43,636 bases of DNA from DASRRB01 sp036732755 (GTDB taxonomy: Bacteria; Planctomycetota; B15-G4; SIAN01). Both the position numbers and the translations under genes were made by a program. The stretch lies in NCBI GenBank assembly GCA_036732755.1, contig DAINBU010000029.1:1-43636 (forward strand). Direction: 5' to 3'. This document shows positions 15,866 through 25,089 of the stretch, piece by piece. Each line of letters starts with the position of its first letter. The stretch's first letter is position 1. Below the pieces are notes generated by a model. That model did no database searches and was not told the origin of the DNA. It was given only the letters and a program-made list of their open reading frames with translations.

Positions 15866-16258
15866 ATGCCGCCGTCCGACGCCGACTCCCGCTACGAGAC
15901 CCATCTCGATCTCAAGTTCGGTCCGAGCGAGCTCGTCGACGTCCCGGCCGTCGTCGCCGCCGTCCGCCACCCGTGGTTCAACCAGACGCTCTGCAAGGTG
16001 AACGACTCGGTCGTGCGGCTCGGCGTCGTGAAGGGCGAGTACCACTGGCACCACCACGACCACGACGACGAGTTCTTCTACGTCGTCGACGGCCGCCTCT
16101 TCATCGACCTCGACGGCCCCGGCGGCCGCGTCGTCGAGCTCGCGCCGAACCAGGGCTTCGTCGTCCCCAAGGGCGTCGAGCACCGCACGCGCGCGCCCGA
16201 GCGGACCGTGATGCTCATGGTCGAGAACGCGGGGATCGTGCCGACCGGGGATCGTTGA
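15866..16258 (+). CDS. Single-domain cupin, probable metal-binding
   Basis: A 130-aa cytoplasmic protein. CGGGAG precedes the ATG at 15866; the frame extends upstream to 15770, but that part has no protein-like character. Both cupin motifs are present: motif 1 as GEYHWHHHDHDDEFFYVVDG, with His, His and Glu ligands, and motif 2 as NQGFVVPKGVEHR with the third His. The short spacing matches mannose-6-phosphate-isomerase-like small cupins, whose substrates vary. It is transcribed divergently from the broken methyltransferase. Its function cannot be fixed from the sequence. Confidence 0.85.
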   Translation: MPPSDADSRYETHLDLKFGPSELVDVPAVVAAVRHPWFNQTLCKVNDSVVRLGVVKGEYHWHHHDHDDEFFYVVDGRLFIDLDGPGGRVVELAPNQGFVVPKGVEHRTRAPERTVMLMVENAGIVPTGDR

Positions 16259-16283
16259 CCGGGGCTCCCGCGGGCGCGCGACG

Positions 16284-18332
16284 TCACTCCTTGCGCTGCA
16301 GCGGGATCACGACGTCGACGACGCGTTCGTCGGGAATCGAGACTTCGCGCGGAGCGATCGGCTCGAAGCCGACCGGGTCGCGGAAGCTCACGACGAAGGC
16401 TCCGGAAGTCGGGATGCGAAAGCGCGTGCTCTCGAGGGTCGCGTCGTAGAGCGTCGCCCGAATTGCCGCGCTCGAAGCGTTTCCCTTGAAGACGACGGTC
16501 ATGGCGGTCTCGTCAGGAAACGGGAAGCCCAACCACGACGGGATCGCGAACGGTTCGTTTGGCGTTCCCCGATAGACCTTTCCCCACGCCACGGTCTCGT
16601 CGTCCAGGGTGAATCGCACGCGTATGCCGATCAGTCGCTTCAGGGGGACTTCGACGTCCCGATCGGTGGCGCCGACGTTCACGACGACCGGCTCGCTCCA
16701 ATCGAGCTCGTCGTTCTCACCGGAAATCTCGATCGGTCCTGCGGGAACGCGAGCGCGCAGGGTGTGATTCCTCGGTGTGAGCGACCACTGCCCGAGCTGT
16801 GCCGCTCCCGGGACGTCGCGAGCGGGGACGCTCCAGCAGATCTTCCGCACGAGGACCGGATCGCGGCTCCGCGCATCGACGAGGTGAAAGGCAACGTCGA
16901 CGGGCGGACCGACGTCGAGTGCGACGGAGGTCGTCATCGCACCGATCTGGAAGCTGCGAAGCACGCGGAAGCGGTTGATCTTTAGGTACCAGGTTCCCGG
17001 CGCGAGAGACAAGCCGGACGTCGTCCAGCGATCTCGGTCATCACCCTTCGGCATCAGCTGCGGTCGAGAGATGCGTACGGCGTCAGGAGAAGGCCAAGGC
17101 GCGGAAGGCTCGATCGTGAGGTCGAACGGCTCGTCGGTCCAGCCGGGATCGAGGTGCAATTCGATCGCGACGGGAATCCTCGAAGGCGTCGGCGTTTTCG
17201 GGACCGGTGACGCGGCGAGCTCGACGAACGTCTCCTTGCCGCGTTCGAGCGTGACTGCGACCGAACCGAGCAGGTATCGGGGGCCGAGCGCGAGACCCGC
17301 CTGGAGCTCGAGGCGGTAGTCGCCGGGCGGCAATCCGTCGAATCGGCTCTCCTCTTCCGCAGAGACTGGCCACGCATCGAGCAGGTTCGGTTCGCTCTCG
17401 TCGACGACCCCTTCGAGCGGGCGAGGTGATGGAGTTCCGTTCGAAAGCGTCGAGCGCTCGGGTGGTTTCAGGACGAGGCGAGCGCCGACCGGCGGTACCG
17501 GTCCCGTGAGCTGCACTCGCAGCGACCCCGAGCGCGCGAGGGCGACGGTCGACTCTCCGCCGATCAGGTAGTCGACGTCGATGGGGGTCCAGCAGTGGCC
17601 GGGTGCATGGCACCAGAGACGTTCCCGCCATCGCGGAAAGGGGAAGAGCAATTCGGAATCCACTTGGAAGTTCAGAGGCGAGATCGAGGACCGCAGTCGG
17701 AAATCGTCGGACCGGAAGGGAGGGGGATATGCGGACAGCGGGTTCGAAAAAGGACTGACGTAGACCGAAGCCTCCATCGCCGTTCGCATCGATTCGCGGA
17801 TCACGTCGATCCCGGACAGCTCCGAGTGGTCTTCCGCGTCGATCAAGTGCACGCGAACGCGAGGGAGATAACGCGCGCGAACGACGAGCTCCTCGGCACT
17901 GGTTGGAGCGAACGTCGGGCCGCGGTGGAGTAGTTCCGCGTTGCTCGCCGTGTTCGGGAGCGGTCGCGCCTGACCGTGATCGAGTTCGAGAAAGTCGAAG
18001 CGGACGCGTTCGCCCGTTTGGATCCTGAATATGAAGCGACCATCGATCACGGAGACGCGACGGGCATCCGACGCTTCGGCTGGCATTCCGAGGATTGTCG
18101 AGTCATTGAGGACCGAGATGAACGCAGTGCCGCTCTCTTCGGCCTGCTCTGCTCCAGTGGAATCGAAGACGACCAACCGGCCCTTCACCTCGCACTCGGA
18201 GTAACGGACCTGAGCGGCGTTCCCGACGGTCGCGAAGGTGGCGAACAGGCCGAGGCACGCGCCGAGAACAATCGGGGACGTGGAGCGCCGATCCGAGGAA
18301 TCGCGGCGCGCCGTGGTGGCGGACGTTGGCAT
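16284..18332 (-). CDS. Large secreted protein of unknown function with regulatory-like beta domains
   Basis: A 682-aa product. The start MPTSATTARRDSS is tentative because no strong ribosome-binding site is seen; it is followed by a signal-like segment SPIVLGACLGLFATFATVGNA near residues 19-38. The mature part is beta-rich with segments such as CEVKGRLVVFDSTGAEQ, PRVRVHLIDAEDHSELSG, LRVQLTGPVPPVGARLVLKPP and an SRFDGLPPGDYRLELQAG unit, typical of carboxypeptidase-regulatory-like domains. It resembles in style the 909-aa protein at 6868, and its third-position GC also looks lower than neighbours. No catalytic motif is visible. It lies 59 bp downstream of an ECF42 sigma gene on the same strand and might be reached by read-through. 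Confidence 0.75.
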   Translation of the reverse strand: MPTSATTARRDSSDRRSTSPIVLGACLGLFATFATVGNAAQVRYSECEVKGRLVVFDSTGAEQAEESGTAFISVLNDSTILGMPAEASDARRVSVIDGRFIFRIQTGERVRFDFLELDHGQARPLPNTASNAELLHRGPTFAPTSAEELVVRARYLPRVRVHLIDAEDHSELSGIDVIRESMRTAMEASVYVSPFSNPLSAYPPPFRSDDFRLRSSISPLNFQVDSELLFPFPRWRERLWCHAPGHCWTPIDVDYLIGGESTVALARSGSLRVQLTGPVPPVGARLVLKPPERSTLSNGTPSPRPLEGVVDESEPNLLDAWPVSAEEESRFDGLPPGDYRLELQAGLALGPRYLLGSVAVTLERGKETFVELAASPVPKTPTPSRIPVAIELHLDPGWTDEPFDLTIEPSAPWPSPDAVRISRPQLMPKGDDRDRWTTSGLSLAPGTWYLKINRFRVLRSFQIGAMTTSVALDVGPPVDVAFHLVDARSRDPVLVRKICWSVPARDVPGAAQLGQWSLTPRNHTLRARVPAGPIEISGENDELDWSEPVVVNVGATDRDVEVPLKRLIGIRVRFTLDDETVAWGKVYRGTPNEPFAIPSWLGFPFPDETAMTVVFKGNASSAAIRATLYDATLESTRFRIPTSGAFVVSFRDPVGFEPIAPREVSIPDERVVDVVIPLQRKE

Positions 18333-18391
18333 CGTGGAATCGCTCGTTGAGGGTGCCCGTACATTCCAACGCTGCCGTCCGGCCGGATCGG

Positions 18392-19653
<1,262 letters not shown>

Positions 19654-19657
<4 letters not shown>

Positions 19658-20052
19658 TCGGGATGCGGCGCCGACATCACCTGGCGCAGCTCGATGGCGA
19701 TGCCGAACGGCTTCCCCTTCGGACCGGGCGCCGCCGACGCGCGCGCTGCGATCTCGATGGCGCGCTTCTCGGAGGGGACGTCGACGATCCAGAAGCCGGC
19801 CAGGAACTCCTTCGACTCCGGGAACGGGCCGTCGGTGATCTTCGGCGCGCCGCCCTTCGACACCACGACCTTCGCCTCGTTGGGCCAGGCGAGACCTTCG
19901 GCGGCGACCAGCTCGCCGGCGGCGGCGAGCTGCTTGTTCAGGTCGATCATGAACGCGATGTGGGCCTGCACTTCTTCCGGCGCCCACGTCGTGATCGGCG
20001 GGCAGTCGCCGCCGCCCTCGTTGCCGTGGTGCATCAGCAGCATGTACTTCAC
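19654..20052 (-). CDS. YCII/DGPF-domain protein, partner of ECF42 sigma factor (copy 1)
   Basis: A 132-aa small protein with the YCII fold and the diagnostic DGPF motif in ITDGPFPESKEFLAGFW. The GTG start gives MKYMLLMHHGNEGGG, the usual beginning for this family, with GAGGAG about 9 nt upstream. YCII domains are thought to be small ligand- or metal-binding enzymes, but the activity of the DGPF group is not established. It directly precedes and overlaps the sigma gene, the standard ECF42 arrangement, and follows the DUF1579 gene by 68 bp. Confidence 0.9.
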
Positions 20053-20063
20053 GGTCGATCTCC

Positions 20064-20117
20064 TCGTCGTCGGGTTTCGGGACAGGTGGATGGTCGTCGT
20101 CGGGTTCCGGAACAGGT
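20064..20117. repeat. Imperfect 24-bp tandem repeat, period 30 bp
   Basis: Two copies of a 24-bp unit (20064-20087 and 20094-20117) beginning TCGTCGTCGGGTT and ending ACAGGT, with two mismatches. They occupy nearly all of the gap between the DUF1579 stop and the YCII start. They could be a binding site, an RNA structure or a simple duplication. Confidence 0.7.
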
Positions 20118-20120
20118 CGG

Positions 20121-20708
20121 TCAACGCCGCCGGGTGTACTCGATCCGGAGCAGCTGGAACTCCTTTCCGTCGGGTCCGCGGCCGTAGAGCGTCCACGTGC
20201 GGTGGTCGTTGTCGGTGAGCTGCAGGACGATGCGGACCGGCTCGAGCGTCCCGCTCGGCCCATAGCACTCGCCCTGCATCTCGAGCTGGCGCGTCTTCTC
20301 GTTCCAGTCGCCGTACGCGATCAGCGGCGACGACGTCATCGAGTCGGTCCAGTACGAGAAGAACTTCCGGCGCACGGTACAGAAGCCGCTCATGCCGTGG
20401 CCGATCAGCTTCATGCCCATGAAGTCGCCCGTGAAGGCGTCGACCGTGTGGAAGTCGGTGTGCTTCGACGTGGTGAGCGTGCCCTGCGAGCGCGTCTCGC
20501 CGCCCTGGCCGTCGGGCGCGATGAGCACGGCGTCCCACGTGCCGACCAGCTTCTGCAGCAGCGCGTGCTGCGGGCCGACGTGGAACGCGTCGGGAATCAC
20601 CGCCGCCGGCGCGGCGGGGCGGCCGGCGCCGTCCTGCACGGGGCCGGAGCCGACGGTCGCCGCGAGCACGAGCAGAGCGGTGGAGAGAGGAGCGTTCAGC
20701 GTCTTCAC
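20121..20708 (-). CDS. DUF1579-family protein, probably exported
   Basis: A 195-aa protein. AGGAGG lies 7 nt before the GTG and the N terminus (MKTLNAPLSTALLVLAATVG) resembles a signal peptide. The domain is recognisable from LVGTWDAVLIAPDGQGGE, MGMKLIGHGMSGF and YGDWNEKTRQLEMQGE, a lipocalin-like beta barrel annotated as DUF1579. Function is unknown, although homologues often sit with ECF42/YCII genes. It is the first gene of the three-gene operon and follows the TGTCGA-N17-CGAC promoter. Confidence 0.85.
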   Translation of the reverse strand: MKTLNAPLSTALLVLAATVGSGPVQDGAGRPAAPAAVIPDAFHVGPQHALLQKLVGTWDAVLIAPDGQGGETRSQGTLTTSKHTDFHTVDAFTGDFMGMKLIGHGMSGFCTVRRKFFSYWTDSMTSSPLIAYGDWNEKTRQLEMQGECYGPSGTLEPVRIVLQLTDNDHRTWTLYGRGPDGKEFQLLRIEYTRRR

Positions 20709-20772
20709 GGAATCCTCCTGGATCGGGGCCTGCGTCGAGCGGCGCGCACGCACTCGTGCGCTCTGCCCCGGA

Positions 20773-20799
20773 GTCGGAGCCGATCCGCGCTTCTCGACA
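20773..20799 (-). promoter_or_regulatory. Predicted ECF42 promoter upstream of DUF1579-YCII-sigma operon
   Basis: On the minus strand TGTCGA (20799-20794), a 17-nt spacer and CGAC (20776-20773). This matches the ECF42 target consensus as I recall it: TGTCGA at -35 and CGA/TC at -10. The -10 element ends 64 nt before the DUF1579 GTG. The spacer end GATCGGCTC is identical to that of the second operon's promoter. Confidence 0.75.
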
Positions 20800-20907
20800 C
20801 GGCTTGCGGAAAAAACCGGGCTCCCCCGCGCCGCCGGGGCGGCCGCTACGATCCCCGGCCCGCTCGGACGCACCCCGCCCCGGTGCCGAACCTTGGAGGA
20901 ATACGCC

Positions 20908-21585
20908 GTGTCGAACCGCACGCACGATCCGCTCTCGGTCATCCTCACCTGCCGCGACATCAAGAAGACGATCACGTTCTTCAAGGACAAGCTCGGCTTC
21001 GAGCTCGAGGCGTGCTGGCCGGACGAGAAGGCGCCCTTCTGGGGCAACCTCATGCTGGGCAACCAGTCGGTGATGGTCGGGCAGTCGATGCCGGCCGACG
21101 CGGCGTCGCAGTTCTGCGCGGGCGACGCGGTCGCCGAGAAGAACTTCAAGCAGATGGCCGACGACCTCGCCAAGAACAAGAGCGGCGTCGGCATCGGCGT
21201 CTACGTCGCGGTGCCCGACGTCGACCAGTTCCACGCGAAGGTCGTGAAGAACGGGGTCGCGGTCGAGTCGCCGCCGAAGTCGCAGTTCTACGGGATCCGC
21301 GAGATGACGCTGCTCGATCCCGACGGCTTCCGCTTCATGTTCTACACCGCGATCACGATGGAGAGCTGCCAGTCGTGCGGCATGCCGCTCAAGGACGCGA
21401 AGCCGGGCACGATGTACTGCGGCTACTGCACCGACGCGGCCGGCAAGCTCAAGTCCTTCGAGGTCGTGCTCGAGGGGACGACGACCGGCTACTTCATGGC
21501 GATGCAGAAGATGGCGCGGCCCGAAGCGGAGAAGGCCGCGAAGGCCCACCTCGCGAAGATGCCGGCGTGGGCGGGGATGAAGTGA
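20908..21585 (+). CDS. Glyoxalase/VOC-domain protein fused to a putative zinc ribbon
   Basis: A 225-aa cytoplasmic protein. GGAGG lies about 8 nt before the GTG at 20908. Residues about 9-145 are a vicinal-oxygen-chelate (glyoxalase-like) domain: LSVILTCRDIKKTITFFKDKLGFELE, then a YVAVPDVDQFHAKVVKNGV second half and MTLLDPDGFRFMFY. Residues about 149-200 form a separate four-Cys region (CQSCGMPLKDAKPGTMYCGYC), matching putative zinc-ribbon proteins that usually occur alone. Function is unknown; such VOC proteins are common near ECF42 loci. It is divergent from the DUF1579 operon and converges on the second sigma gene, stopping 15 bp from it. Confidence 0.87.
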   Translation: MSNRTHDPLSVILTCRDIKKTITFFKDKLGFELEACWPDEKAPFWGNLMLGNQSVMVGQSMPADAASQFCAGDAVAEKNFKQMADDLAKNKSGVGIGVYVAVPDVDQFHAKVVKNGVAVESPPKSQFYGIREMTLLDPDGFRFMFYTAITMESCQSCGMPLKDAKPGTMYCGYCTDAAGKLKSFEVVLEGTTTGYFMAMQKMARPEAEKAAKAHLAKMPAWAGMK

Positions 21586-21600
21586 CCGCGCCCTGATCCG

Positions 21601-22839
21601 TCAGCGCCCCGCGCGCAGCGCCGCGCGCCGCCGCTCGAGGAAGGCGCGCTCGGCGGCGTTCGAAGTGAGGCCGAGCGCGGCGTCGTAGGCGAGGAGCGCC
21701 TCGCCGTCACGGCCGAGCCGCCGCAGCAGGTCGGCGCGGATCGAGTGGAAGAGGTGGAAGTCGTGCAGCGCGATCCGATCGACGAGGGCGAGCGCGGGCC
21801 CGGGTCCGTCGACCTCGGCGATCGCGACGGCGCGATTCAGCGCGACGATCGGCGTCGGCGCGATCTCCTGGAGCTGGTCGTAGAGCCGCACGATCTGCCG
21901 CCAGTCGGTGGCGGCCGCGGTGGGGGCGTCGGAGTGGACCGCCTGGATCGCGGCCTGGAGCTGGTAGGGGCCGGGGCGGTTTCGCTCGAGGCCACGGCGG
22001 ACCAGCGCCTGTCCCTCGGCGATCCGTCCGCGGTCCCAGTGCGAGCGGTCCTGGTCCGCGAGCAACACGAGCTCGCCGTGCGCGCCGACGCGCGTCGCGC
22101 GCCGCGCGTCGATCAGCAGCATCAGCGCGAGCAGCCCCGCCACCTCCGGCTCGTCGGGCGTGAGCTCGAGGAGGAGGCGGCCGAGCCGGATCGCCTCGGC
22201 GCAGAGGTCGTCGCGCACCAGCTTCTCGCCCGAGCTCGCGGCGTAGCCTTCGTTGAAGACGAGGTAGACGACCGCGAGCACGGCGCGCCGGCGCGCCGGC
22301 AGGTCGGCGTCGCCCGGGACGCGGTAGGGGATCGCGGCGTCCCGGATCTTCGCCTTCGCGCGCACGAGCCGCTGCGCCATCGTCGCCTCGGGCACGAGGA
22401 AGGAGCGCGCGATCTCGGCGGTCGTGAGCCCTCCGAGGAGGCGCAGCGTGAGCGCGACCTGCGCCGGCGCTGCGAGCGCCGGGTGGCAGCAGGTGAAGAT
22501 CAGCCGCAGCGTGTCGTCACGCACCGCGCCTTCGTCGAGAGGCGCGAGCTGCGGCTCCGCGGGCACCGAGATCAGGGCCGCCAGCGCGTCGCGCGCCTCG
22601 CGCGAGGCGTCGCTGCGCTTGCGGTCGATGGCGCGGCGGCGCGCGGTCGTGAGGATCCAGCCCGAGGGGCTCGGCGGGATTCCCTCCGCCGGCCAGTGCT
22701 CGAGCGCCGCGGTGAAGGCGTCCTGCACCGCCTCCTCGGCGGCGTCGATGTCGCCGAGGAAGCGGACCAGGACTGCGACCGCGCGACCGTACTCCGCGCG
22801 GAAGACCCGCTCGATCGCGGCCGCGGAGGCGTCGCCCAT
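21601..22839 (-). CDS. ECF42-type RNA polymerase sigma factor with C-terminal TPR-like extension (copy 2)
   Basis: A 412-aa sigma factor, paralogous to the one at 18392. Sigma-2 is at IERVFRAEYGRAVAVLVRF and EEAVQDAFTAALEHW. LIFTCCHPAL, then GGLTTAEIARSFLVPEATMAQRLVRAKAKI (sigma-4) and VVYLVFNEGYAASSGE follow. The C-terminal extension includes TDWRQIVRLYDQLQEIAPTPIVALNRAVAIAE, a motif shared with copy 1. The ATG start lies only 7 bp after the upstream YCII stop. It presumably reads promoters of the TGTCGA type, including its own at 23266-23292. Confidence 0.93.
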   Translation of the reverse strand: MGDASAAAIERVFRAEYGRAVAVLVRFLGDIDAAEEAVQDAFTAALEHWPAEGIPPSPSGWILTTARRRAIDRKRSDASREARDALAALISVPAEPQLAPLDEGAVRDDTLRLIFTCCHPALAAPAQVALTLRLLGGLTTAEIARSFLVPEATMAQRLVRAKAKIRDAAIPYRVPGDADLPARRRAVLAVVYLVFNEGYAASSGEKLVRDDLCAEAIRLGRLLLELTPDEPEVAGLLALMLLIDARRATRVGAHGELVLLADQDRSHWDRGRIAEGQALVRRGLERNRPGPYQLQAAIQAVHSDAPTAAATDWRQIVRLYDQLQEIAPTPIVALNRAVAIAEVDGPGPALALVDRIALHDFHLFHSIRADLLRRLGRDGEALLAYDAALGLTSNAAERAFLERRRAALRAGR

Positions 22840-22846
22840 CGTCCCG

Positions 22847-23203
22847 TCAGCACGCCACGTGCTGGAACGGCCGCACCTCGATCGGGAGCGTGATGACGCG
22901 CGCGAACTTGCGCGCCCATTCGAGCGCGGCGTCGAGGTCGGCCGCCTTCACGACGACGAAGCCGCCGACGTGCTCCTTTCCTTCGGCGTAGGGACCGTCG
23001 GTGACGAGCGTCTCGCCGTCCCGCACGCGCACCACCGTCGACGAGCTCGCGGGGTGGAGGCCGCCGTTCATGACCCAGGCGCCGGCGTCCTTCAGCTCCT
23101 TCATGAGCGCCCCGACGTCCCGCATGATCTTCTCGAGATCCGCTGCCGGGGGCGGCGGACCGTCGGGCTGGACGATGTTCAGCAGATAGTGCGTCACGGT
23201 CAT
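22847..23203 (-). CDS. YCII-domain protein, partner of ECF42 sigma factor (copy 2)
   Basis: A 118-aa YCII-family protein. The DGPF motif is present as DGPY in VTDGPYAEGKEHVGGF. Start MTVTHYLLNIVQPDG is the first good ATG and is followed by a helix-rich half (LEKIMRDVGALMKELKDAG). It is the first gene of a two-gene operon with the ECF42 sigma factor. It is clearly diverged from the copy at 19654, so the two operons look like separate acquisitions or an old duplication rather than a recent tandem copy. Confidence 0.9.
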   Translation of the reverse strand: MTVTHYLLNIVQPDGPPPPAADLEKIMRDVGALMKELKDAGAWVMNGGLHPASSSTVVRVRDGETLVTDGPYAEGKEHVGGFVVVKAADLDAALEWARKFARVITLPIEVRPFQHVAC

Positions 23204-23265
23204 TGCTCCGGTTCAAGGGGGTTCGAAGTTACTCGCGCGGCCCGCTGCCGGCGCGTCGCCCACCA

Positions 23266-23292
23266 GACGGAGCCGATCGGGGGAGATCGACA
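23266..23292 (-). promoter_or_regulatory. Predicted ECF42 promoter upstream of YCII-sigma operon
   Basis: On the minus strand TGTCGA (23292-23287), a 17-nt spacer and CGTC (23269-23266), ending 62 nt before the YCII start. Same elements, same spacing and the same GATCGGCTC spacer end as the promoter at 20773, whereas the sequences downstream differ. Confidence 0.75.
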
Positions 23293-23380
23293 CTCTCTGC
23301 GAAGAAACGGCGAAGGCCGTGAGCCGGGGCGCGGGGGTCGCCGGTAGGAGGCGCGGCCCGAGGTCACCAGGGGGGAGGTC

Positions 23381-24139
23381 ATGGCACGGCCCGAGCCCGG
23401 ACCGGGGATCGCCGAGCGGATCGAGGGTTCGCTTCGGCAATTCGTCGCGGAGGCGACGGCGGCCTTCGGGGACGACCTGCGCTCGGTCGTCCTGTTCGGG
23501 AGCGCGGTCGACGGGTCGCTGCGGCCGACCTCCGACGTGAACGTCCTCGTCGTGCTGCGGCGGTTCGAGCTCGCGAGGGCGGAGCGCGCCGGTGCCGCGG
23601 TCGCGCTCGCGCGCGCGGCGATCCGGCTCGCGCCGATGTTCGTGCTCGAGACCGAGCTCCAAGTCGCGGCGCGCTCGTTCGCGGTGAAGTTCGCCGACCT
23701 GCTGCGGCGGCGGCGCGTGCTGCACGGCGACGACCCGCTCGCCGGGATCGCGGTCCCGCGCGCGGCGCGCATCGATCGGCTGCGACAGGTCGCCCTCAAC
23801 GTCGCGCTGCGGCTTCGCGCGTCGCTCGTCGACGCGGCGACGCGCGACGAGCGACTCGCTCCCGTGATCGCGCGAGCTGCGGGACCGCTGCGCGCCGCGG
23901 CGCTGACGCTGCTCGAGCTCGAGGGGACGGCGGCGGCGACGTCGAAGGAGGCGTTCGGCCGGATCGCCGGCGAGATCGACGCCAAGCGGGCGGAGCGGCT
24001 GCTGCCCGAGATCTCCCGCGCGCGCGAGTCGGCGAGCGTGACGCCGGGCGCCGGCGCCGAGACGGTGCTGCTCCTGGTCGACGTCGCCCTCGCGATCGGC
24101 GTGCGCGTCGAACGGCTGGACCGGGGAGGCGCGCCATGA
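23381..24139 (+). CDS. Nucleotidyltransferase-like protein with an altered catalytic motif
   Basis: A 252-aa soluble protein starting after GGGGGGAGG. The N-terminal half has a polymerase-beta-type nucleotidyltransferase core: VVLFGSAVDGSLRPTSDVNVLVV, with the GS pair at residues 40-41. The usual acidic pair reads Asp 52 and Asn 54 (DVN instead of DxD), so metal-dependent transfer may be lost or changed. The C-terminal half is Ala/Arg/Leu-rich and helical, resembling helical substrate or dimer domains. The stop overlaps the ATG of the TIGR04222 gene, so it probably belongs to that system. The role is unknown. Confidence 0.75.
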   Translation: MARPEPGPGIAERIEGSLRQFVAEATAAFGDDLRSVVLFGSAVDGSLRPTSDVNVLVVLRRFELARAERAGAAVALARAAIRLAPMFVLETELQVAARSFAVKFADLLRRRRVLHGDDPLAGIAVPRAARIDRLRQVALNVALRLRASLVDAATRDERLAPVIARAAGPLRAAALTLLELEGTAAATSKEAFGRIAGEIDAKRAERLLPEISRARESASVTPGAGAETVLLLVDVALAIGVRVERLDRGGAP

Positions 24140-25089
24140 TCGACCTCGCCGCCGCGAACGTCTTCGACTGGGCCGGCCCTGACTTCCTGAAGTTCTACGC
24201 GCTCTTCGCGGCGACGGTGCTCGTGCTGCAGTACCTGGTCGGCCGGGTACCGCGTGGCGAGGCGCGCGCCCCCGACCTCTCCGACCCCTACCTGATCGCC
24301 TGCCTGCGCGGCGGTGAGCGCGAGACGCTGCGCGTCGCGACGGTCGCGCTCGTCGACCGCGGCCTCCTGAGGGTCGACGGCGACCGGATCGCGGCGGCAC
24401 CCGGCATCGACGAGCGCGCCTCGCGCGTCGCGGTCGAACGGGCGCTGCTGCGCCACTTCTCGACGCCGCGCAAGACCGGCTCGCTCGTGCTCGCGACGGA
24501 AGCGAAGGCGGCGTGTGAGGAGTACGCGAGGAGGCTGGTCGACACCGGCACATGGACGTCGAGGGAGAGCCGCGCGCGCCGGGAGCTCGCGTGCTGGGTC
24601 GCCTCGGCCCTGCTGGTCGTGGTCGCGGCCGTGAAGCTGGTCGTGGCGCTCTCGCGCGGCCGCACGAACGTCGGCTTCCTGTTCGGCCTCGCGCTGATCG
24701 CGACGCTTTTGAGCGTGAGCATCGGACGGCACGCCGGAGTCGACCGCTCGCGGCAGTGGCTGCGCGGGCTGCGGACAATGCTCACCGAGCTGCCGGCGCG
24801 GGCGAAGGGCCTCGCCCCCGGCGGCGCGACCGCGGAGCTCTCGCTGCTCGCGGCCGTCTTCGGACTGGAGTTCGTGCCGCTCTCGCTGTTCCCGCCGCGG
24901 GACGCGCTGTTCGGCGCCGAGCTCGCGGAGGAGGCGAAGCGGCGGCGGCGCGAGGTCGACCGCTTGAACCGGGAGGGCGAGTCGGGCTGGTTCTTCAGGT
25001 GCTCCAGCGGCTCGTCGTGTTCCGCCGGCTCCTTCTCGAGCGGCTGCTCGGGCGGCTGCGGCGGCGGCTGCGGCGGATGCTCGTCGTGA
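24136..25089 (+). CDS. TIGR04222-type membrane protein with Cys/Gly/Ser-rich C-terminal tail
   Basis: A 317-aa membrane protein. A hydrophobic segment near residues 17-37 is followed by a soluble region (DLSDPYLIACLRGGERETLRVA, then ALVDRGLLRVDGDRI) that matches my memory of the TIGR04222 domain. Two more hydrophobic segments lie near 151-173 and 179-196. After a basic stretch at about 263-280 the last 30 residues are low-complexity with six Cys (289, 295, 304, 308, 312, 315) in a GGCGGGCGGC pattern. Such tails look like modified or metal-binding substrates. The ATG overlaps the previous stop (ATGA), and the tail codons overlap the start of the DUF692 gene. Confidence 0.82.
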   Translation: MIDLAAANVFDWAGPDFLKFYALFAATVLVLQYLVGRVPRGEARAPDLSDPYLIACLRGGERETLRVATVALVDRGLLRVDGDRIAAAPGIDERASRVAVERALLRHFSTPRKTGSLVLATEAKAACEEYARRLVDTGTWTSRESRARRELACWVASALLVVVAAVKLVVALSRGRTNVGFLFGLALIATLLSVSIGRHAGVDRSRQWLRGLRTMLTELPARAKGLAPGGATAELSLLAAVFGLEFVPLSLFPPRDALFGAELAEEAKRRRREVDRLNREGESGWFFRCSSGSSCSAGSFSSGCSGGCGGGCGGCSS

